From an uncultured Veillonellaceae bacterium (lineage in GTDB: Bacteria; Bacillota; Negativicutes; Veillonellales; Negativicoccaceae): 11,545 bases of DNA. Location of the stretch: assembly GCA_900556745.1 (NCBI GenBank), contig USPU01000023.1, forward strand, positions 1 through 11,545. Direction: 5' to 3'. Shown piece by piece: positions 6,885-11,545 of the stretch (within the stretch, counting starts at the first letter, position 1; every line of letters starts with the position of its first letter). The translations under genes were made by a program, and so were the position numbers. The notes under the pieces were generated by a model, which saw only the letters and a list, made by a program, of their open reading frames with translations, had not been told where the DNA came from and made no database searches.

Positions 6885-7984
6885 TCGTCCTCCATGTGTT
6901 CCCAAAACTCATTTTCGCCCGCCGTCGCCGTCAGTTCCATCGGCAGGACATACCAGAATGATTCACGAAGCTGCAATACCTGTAATTTTACTGCATCTTT
7001 TTCGCTGACAATAATCCCCTGCGCTCCCGCTTTCATGGCGGTTCCTTCCGCGTGGCGAATATCGTCCTGCGTATACATGTGGTGGTCCGGGAGCCGCAAA
7101 TGATCATGCGCGACCAAGCCCGCGGCCGCCACCGTCGCTTCAAAGGAAGCGGGATTACCGAGAGCGCATAATGTAATGAAACGGCGCGGCAGTGCTTCCT
7201 GCTCCGCGGTTTCGCCATTCCGCCACTGCGCATAGCGTACCGGCTGCAAGGGGCGATGCTCCGTCCAAAGCAGCGGCACATGCGCGCGGAAATGCTCCAA
7301 CACGCCCGCTATTTTCTCCCGTTCCGCCTCGGTTACCAGATCACTTTTGGTGACCACATACGCATCCGCACGTTCCAAATGCTCCAACGGCTCCCGCAAT
7401 AATCCGCGCGGCAACACGCGTCCGTTGCTGAACGGATTGGTGGCATCAATCAAGACGATATCGTAATCGCGTCGCAAGGGCCAATGCTGAAATCCGTCAT
7501 CGAGCAAAATGACTGTCGGATGCAATAATTTTTCGACCTGCGCGCCGATCACGGCGCGGTTTTTGCCGACCGCCACAATGACCCCCGGCAGAGTTCGCGC
7601 CAAAAGGTAAGGCTCGTCTCCCGCCTGCTCGGCATTGAGCAGAATCTCGGCGCCGTTGCTGACAATCGCGCCGGTATTTTCACTCGCGCCGCGGTAACCG
7701 CGACTTAAAATCGCGACCCGCTCGCCCGCTTTTTGCAAGCGCCGCGCCATGTACTGCACAAACGGCGTTTTGCCGGTGCCGCCCGCCACAATATTGCCTA
7801 CGCTGATGGTATAGGCATGCAAACGATGTTGTTTAAGGTGCCCCGCTTCATACATGGATGCCCAAAAATTAACGCTCCAGGAGTAGATTCGCTCCACTCC
7901 GCCTAAGGTCGTCAATAATGCGCGATCACCGATCGACTTCGGTCCGTTTTTAAAAAGTTCCGTTGCTTTACGCTCTATGCTCAC
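6866..7984 (-). CDS. lpxK: Tetraacyldisaccharide 4'-kinase LpxK
   Basis: Membrane-associated P-loop kinase that phosphorylates the 4' position of the lipid A disaccharide to give lipid IVA. The Walker A region is [14 protein letters not shown] (61-74, Lys72), followed by AILSRGYRG (91-99) and the hallmark [14 protein letters not shown] (160-173). [19 protein letters not shown] (181-199) comes next, all characteristic of LpxK. A hydrophobic, aromatic N-terminal helix at about 30-48 probably docks it to the membrane. The 372 residues exceed the E. coli 328, partly through a longer N-terminus: the Walker Lys sits about 12 positions later. It starts with GTG at 7984, nine bases after GGAG, and overlaps the end of waaA by 17 bases. 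No ATG is near this position in frame. Confidence 0.96.
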   Translation of the reverse strand: MSIERKATELFKNGPKSIGDRALLTTLGGVERIYSWSVNFWASMYEAGHLKQHRLHAYTISVGNIVAGGTGKTPFVQYMARRLQKAGERVAILSRGYRGASENTGAIVSNGAEILLNAEQAGDEPYLLARTLPGVIVAVGKNRAVIGAQVEKLLHPTVILLDDGFQHWPLRRDYDIVLIDATNPFSNGRVLPRGLLREPLEHLERADAYVVTKSDLVTEAEREKIAGVLEHFRAHVPLLWTEHRPLQPVRYAQWRNGETAEQEALPRRFITLCALGNPASFEATVAAAGLVAHDHLRLPDHHMYTQDDIRHAEGTAMKAGAQGIIVSEKDAVKLQVLQLRESFWYVLPMELTATAGENEFWEHMEDEWETGR

Positions 7985-9299
7985 TGCGTTCGGCTCCTTT
8001 CCAATGAAGCGGATCCCGTTCGGTTAACGCGCAAAAAGCATCCACATTGCGCTTGGTCGCGCCTTGATTTTCTTCCACTAATCGTAACGCGGCCGCCCCC
8101 ATTTGCGCAAGTCGCTGCGGCTCGGACAAAAGGCGCAGCAAATCGCGCGTGAGATTTTCCGCGCTCGTCATTCGGCAAGCGCCTTCGCTATGCAACAGGG
8201 CGAAAATATCTTTGAAATTGAACATATGCGGTCCCACTAAAATGGGTTTGCCGTGCGCCGCCGGTTCCAATATATTGTGGCCGCCGACTTTGACAAAGCT
8301 GCCGCCGACGATCACGATATCCGCCAAACTGTAAATGCGTCCGAGTTCGCCGATCGTATCCAGCACGAGTACGGACACCGGCGCGTCCGTTTCGGCATGG
8401 TATTCCGTACGCCGCGCGCCGACGAAACCGTATTTTTGCACCAATTGCAATACCTTGGCCGCCTCCGGAATCTGCCGCGGCGCCAAGATCAATTTCGCGT
8501 CGGGATACTGCCGCCGCACGTCGCCGAAGCTCGCCAGCAAAATTTCATATTCGCCTTCATGAAACGAACCCGCCACGATGACCGGATGCGCCTCGCCGAT
8601 ACCGAATTCATGACGCAGTTCGTCGCGTTCCGCCGGAGTGACTTCGGCATATGTCTGATCATACTTGGTATTTCCCGTCACCTGGACACGCTCGGGGTCC
8701 GCGCCCATTTCTTCAATGTAGCGGGCGTCCGTGTGGGATTGCATGCAGAACCAGCGAATTTGCGCCAGCATGCGGCGGGTAAAGCCTAAAATCAGGCGGT
8801 ACCGTTTCATGCTGCGGTCACTGATTCGACCGTTGACCATCATGACCGGAATTTCATTTTTTTCCGCCACTTGCAAAAAGTTCGGCCAAAGTTCCGTTTC
8901 CACCAAGAGGATCGCTTTCGGCTTGACGATATTGACGATGCGCTCCGTAATGATCGGTAAATCCACCGGGAAAAAAATGTGCGCATCCGCTTCGGGAATA
9001 ATCCGTTCCGCCATGCGGTGACCGGTCACGGTGACGACCGACACAATCACGGTCTCTTCCGGCAGACGCTGCTTTAATTCGCGCACAATGGGACTGGCCG
9101 CCACAATCTCGCCGACGGAGGCCGCATGCACCCAAATGCCGTGGCAGTTTTCAATGCTCGTCAGTACCGGCTGAGGCATGACGCCCGCGCTCTGCCGTAA
9201 GCGGTCATAAAACCCTTCTTCAAAGAGCAGGCGATAGATCAATACCGGCACCAGCAACAGCCAATACAGCACCAGACAAATATTGTAGAACCAGTACAT
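7968..9299 (-). CDS. waaA: Kdo transferase WaaA (KdtA)
   Basis: Inner-membrane glycosyltransferase (GT30, GT-B fold) that transfers Kdo from CMP-Kdo to lipid IVA. The 443 residues (E. coli 425) start with a single membrane anchor (about 3-22, rich in Leu, Tyr and Trp). Conserved blocks follow: HAASVGEIVAASP (58-70, with the presumed catalytic base Glu64), LLVETELWPNF (131-141), VTGNTKYD (207-214), and the C-terminal CMP-Kdo site VGGSFVKVGGHNILEPAAHG (331-350) and VGPHMFNFKD (355-364). The ATG at 9299 lies one base after the msbA stop; a longer in-frame reading runs back into msbA and is not needed. AGGGAG lies 12 bases upstream, a long spacing, so coupling to msbA may matter. Sequence does not show whether it adds one or two Kdo residues. 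Confidence 0.97.
   Translation of the reverse strand: MYWFYNICLVLYWLLLVPVLIYRLLFEEGFYDRLRQSAGVMPQPVLTSIENCHGIWVHAASVGEIVAASPIVRELKQRLPEETVIVSVVTVTGHRMAERIIPEADAHIFFPVDLPIITERIVNIVKPKAILLVETELWPNFLQVAEKNEIPVMMVNGRISDRSMKRYRLILGFTRRMLAQIRWFCMQSHTDARYIEEMGADPERVQVTGNTKYDQTYAEVTPAERDELRHEFGIGEAHPVIVAGSFHEGEYEILLASFGDVRRQYPDAKLILAPRQIPEAAKVLQLVQKYGFVGARRTEYHAETDAPVSVLVLDTIGELGRIYSLADIVIVGGSFVKVGGHNILEPAAHGKPILVGPHMFNFKDIFALLHSEGACRMTSAENLTRDLLRLLSEPQRLAQMGAAALRLVEENQGATKRNVDAFCALTERDPLHWKGAERSEHRA
7994..8000 (-). promoter_or_regulatory. Shine-Dalgarno site for the GTG start of lpxK
   Basis: AAAGGAG on the minus strand, nine bases before the GTG at 7984 and within the last codons of waaA. It supports the non-ATG start. 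Confidence 0.65.
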
Positions 9300-9300
9300 A

Positions 9301-11031
9301 CTATTTCTCGTCTCCCTGTAAGCGTAACGTGTAAAGGTTGTAGTACATACCGTGCAGCGCCAATAAGGATTGATGCGTGCCGCTTTCCACAATGCGGCCG
9401 CGATCAATCACTAAAATGTGATCGGCATCCTGAATCGTCGTCAGCCGGTGCGCGATAATAAACGCGGTGCGACCGATCATCAGACGTTCCAGCGCCGCCT
9501 GTACCAGCTGTTCGCTTTCCGTATCCAAAGCGGACGTGGCTTCATCTAAAATAAGAATCCGCGGATCTTTCAAAAGCGCCCGCGCGATCGCGATGCGTTG
9601 CCGCTGACCGCCGGAAAGCACGAGCCCCCGATCGCCGATCGGCGTTTGCAACCCCTGCGGCAGCTGGCGGACAAACTCTTCCGCATTGGCGGCGCGTACC
9701 GCCGCCTCCACTTCTTCCGCCGTCGCGTCTAAGCGACCGTAGCGAATGTTTTCTTCAATCGTCGTATTGAAAAGAGCGGTATCCTGCGGCACGATGCCGA
9801 TCTGCTCACGCAATGACGCCAACGTCACATCGCGGATATCATGTCCGTCAATTTTGATCGCGCCTGCCGTCACATCGTAAAAGCGCGGGATCAGGTTGGC
9901 GATCGTCGATTTTCCCGAACCGCTCGGTCCGACCAACGCGATTTTTTGGCCCGGCTCGGCATGAAAACTGATGCCGGACAGTACTTCTTTGGAGGGTTCA
10001 TACTGAAAATGAACCGCGTCAAAAACCACATCGCCGCGCAGTACGGGAAGCGCGATCGCATCGGCTTTTTCGCGAATGTCCGGCGTTTCGTCCAGCAACG
10101 CGAACACGCGCTCACCGGCTGCCATCGAACGCTGAATATCGCCGTAAAGCGCGCTTAAACGCCGCACCGGATTGGCTAAATTAATGGCGTAAATCAAAAA
10201 CGCGATCAGTTCACCGGCGGTCAATTCCCCGTCGATAACGCTCCAACCGCCGTACCAAATAATCGCGGTGACGGCAATCGCCGCGATAAATTCGACGATC
10301 GGGGAAAGCTGGCTCGACTGCCGCGCCGCTTTCATCGCCGCGCCGAAACTCGCCTGATTGATCTGACGGAAACGGGCGATTTCATAATCTTCACGGAAAA
10401 ACGATTTAACTACGCGAATACCGCCGATCGTTTCCTGCAGATGCGAAGTCACATCGGCGATGCGTTCCTGCATCATATGGCCGCTTTTTTTCAGTTTTCG
10501 ACCAAAATATTTGATGGTGATGCTGACCAACGGAACAATAATGATGCAAAGTAACGTCAGCCGCCAATGTAAAATCACCATGCCGACCAGCGAGCCGATC
10601 AGGATAACGCTTTCCTTGACAATGTTGACGAAATTATCGACAATCGCGGTCTGCAGCGCGCCGATATCATTCGTCAGGCGGCTCATCAGGCTGCCGGTTT
10701 TGCGCGTATCAAAGAAACGCAACGATAAACGTTGCACCCGCGCGTAGACTTCATTGCGGATATCAATAATCACGCGGTTCGCGATGTAACTCATCAGGTA
10801 GCCCTGTATATAGGAAAACACGCCGCGCAGGAAAAAGAGCACCAAGATGCCGAGCGCGATCCAGTTCAATGCCACCAAGTTTTTCGCGGCCAGTACTTCG
10901 TCAATGATGTTACGAATGATCCACGGCACGGCAAGCGTGGTAAGCGCTCCCAAAATCATGGCCAGGATGGCCGCTACCCCGCGCCGCCAGTACGGCACTA
11001 CGTAATGTAATAAACGTGCGTAATCAGTCAT
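9301..11031 (-). CDS. msbA: Lipid A/LPS flippase MsbA, ABC half-transporter
   Basis: Homodimeric ABC exporter that flips core-lipid A from the inner to the outer leaflet of the cytoplasmic membrane. The 576 residues (E. coli 582) have a six-helix type IV exporter domain to about residue 320, followed by one nucleotide-binding domain. Motifs are Walker A GPSGSGKST (368-376), Q-loop IVPQDTALF (Gln416), signature LSGGQ (472-476), Walker B ILILDEATSALD (492-503) and switch His528 in IIAHRL. The loop segment RFFDTRKTGSLMSRLTNDI (105-123) is the usual coupling-helix region. The ATG at 11031 has GAGGA five bases upstream and overlaps the end of lpxB by eight bases. General multidrug exporters share this architecture; position between lpxB and waaA makes MsbA the best call. 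Confidence 0.95.
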   Translation of the reverse strand: MTDYARLLHYVVPYWRRGVAAILAMILGALTTLAVPWIIRNIIDEVLAAKNLVALNWIALGILVLFFLRGVFSYIQGYLMSYIANRVIIDIRNEVYARVQRLSLRFFDTRKTGSLMSRLTNDIGALQTAIVDNFVNIVKESVILIGSLVGMVILHWRLTLLCIIIVPLVSITIKYFGRKLKKSGHMMQERIADVTSHLQETIGGIRVVKSFFREDYEIARFRQINQASFGAAMKAARQSSQLSPIVEFIAAIAVTAIIWYGGWSVIDGELTAGELIAFLIYAINLANPVRRLSALYGDIQRSMAAGERVFALLDETPDIREKADAIALPVLRGDVVFDAVHFQYEPSKEVLSGISFHAEPGQKIALVGPSGSGKSTIANLIPRFYDVTAGAIKIDGHDIRDVTLASLREQIGIVPQDTALFNTTIEENIRYGRLDATAEEVEAAVRAANAEEFVRQLPQGLQTPIGDRGLVLSGGQRQRIAIARALLKDPRILILDEATSALDTESEQLVQAALERLMIGRTAFIIAHRLTTIQDADHILVIDRGRIVESGTHQSLLALHGMYYNLYTLRLQGDEK

Positions 11032-11545
11032 TATTTTCCTCAGCGATTCGTATGATAAGGTCAGCCACACGACCGACCGCGCCGGGCGCGCCCAATTTTT
11101 CTCGCACCATGGCTAAATCGTCCCGCAGGCGACGAGATGCTTCCTCATCCCGCCACCATGACGCCACCGCGTGCGCCAAGTTTTCGGGCGTGACATCCTG
11201 CTGCAAAAATTCCGGGATCACTTCCCGCCCGGCCACAATATTCGGCAAACCGATATGCGGGGTTTGCAAGACCCGCCGACCGAGCCAATAGGTAAGCGGC
11301 GCCACTTTATAGCAAAGCACGGTCGGCAATCCGAGCAGCGCGGTTTCCAAGGTCACCGTTCCGGAGGCGGCCAATGCGGCATCGCATACCGTCATCAAAT
11401 CATGCAGATGCGACGTCGTCATTTGAATATCCAATTCGGTCTCGGCCAAAAGCGGCGCAAGCTCCGCCTCGGAAATCGTGCTCGCGCGCGGCAACCAACA
11501 TTGGAGCGGAAATTCTTTCGCCAAAAGCTCCGCGGCGGTCAGCAT
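11024..11545 (-). CDS. lpxB: Lipid-A-disaccharide synthase LpxB, C-terminal part only
   Basis: Peripheral membrane glycosyltransferase (GT19) that joins UDP-diacylglucosamine to lipid X to form the lipid A disaccharide. Only about 174 codons lie in the window, so the N-terminal half is missing and the ATG at the very end is internal, not a start. The part seen aligns with the C-terminal domain: CDAALAASGTVTLETALLG (the S-G-T-x-x-L-E donor-site motif), PTVLCYKVAPLTYWLGRRVL, and IGLPNIVAGREVIPEFLQQD with the conserved L/I-P-N-x-x-A-G-R-E. The tail IIRIAEENND ends at a TGA that overlaps the msbA start. It is the first visible gene of the run; any operon promoter lies beyond the right edge. Confidence 0.96.
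   Translation of the reverse strand: MLTAAELLAKEFPLQCWLPRASTISEAELAPLLAETELDIQMTTSHLHDLMTVCDAALAASGTVTLETALLGLPTVLCYKVAPLTYWLGRRVLQTPHIGLPNIVAGREVIPEFLQQDVTPENLAHAVASWWRDEEASRRLRDDLAMVREKLGAPGAVGRVADLIIRIAEENND

Noticed and set aside
8253..8789. Plus-strand open frame opposite waaA
   Set aside because: Arg/Phe-rich shadow translation; waaA is complete on the minus strand.
11543..11545. ATG at the right end as a start codon for lpxB
   Set aside because: The frame from this Met holds only the C-terminal portion of LpxB, so the codon is internal and the gene continues beyond the window.
1..11545. Search for mobile elements, CRISPR arrays, tRNA/rRNA genes, riboswitches and defence or toxin-antitoxin genes
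   Set aside because: Nearly every base is covered by housekeeping LPS genes, with no repeat array, transposase, RNA fold or foreign-looking gene; no hidden novel system can be supported.

Overview
This window is one uninterrupted run of thirteen genes, all on the minus strand, covering essentially the whole 11.5 kb. They encode the late half of Kdo2-lipid A biosynthesis and most of the inner-membrane and periplasmic machinery that exports lipopolysaccharide. The organism is therefore an outer-membrane (diderm) bacterium. The fixed order lpxB-msbA-waaA-lpxK-kdsB-kdsA-kdsD-kdsC-lpxL-lptC-lptA-lptB-lptF/G, strong AGGAGG-type ribosome binding sites, a metal-type KdsA and a mid-to-high G+C content (judged by eye) fit a member of the Negativicutes, the diderm Firmicutes. 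That placement is inference from gene order and style; no 16S rRNA or other taxonomic marker is present.

Layout in transcription order, from the right end to the left: the C-terminal part of lpxB (cut by the window end), msbA, waaA, lpxK, kdsB, kdsA, kdsD, kdsC, an lpxL/htrB-type acyltransferase, lptC, lptA, lptB, and a YjgP/YjgQ-family permease (lptF or lptG) cut by the left end just before its second membrane block. Neighbouring genes overlap or are separated by 1 to 13 bases. The one larger gap is 51 bases (853-903), between lptB and the permease. I see no internal terminator, RNA gene, repeat, CRISPR array or mobile element, so the region reads as one translationally coupled operon.

The genes form a coherent pathway. 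LpxB makes the lipid A disaccharide and LpxK phosphorylates it. KdsD, KdsA, KdsC and KdsB make CMP-Kdo. WaaA adds Kdo, and the LpxL-type enzyme adds a late acyl chain. MsbA flips the core-lipid A across the inner membrane. LptB with the LptF/G permease, LptC and LptA then extract it and carry it over the periplasm. All visible catalytic motifs are intact. The early enzymes (LpxC, LpxA, LpxD, LpxH or LpxI) and the outer-membrane LptD are not in the window.

I found no novel system. This is an orderly housekeeping envelope locus, and the points worth a second look are modest: its compactness, the metal-type KdsA, the long LptA, the single late acyltransferase, the single permease seen so far, and several start-site decisions.
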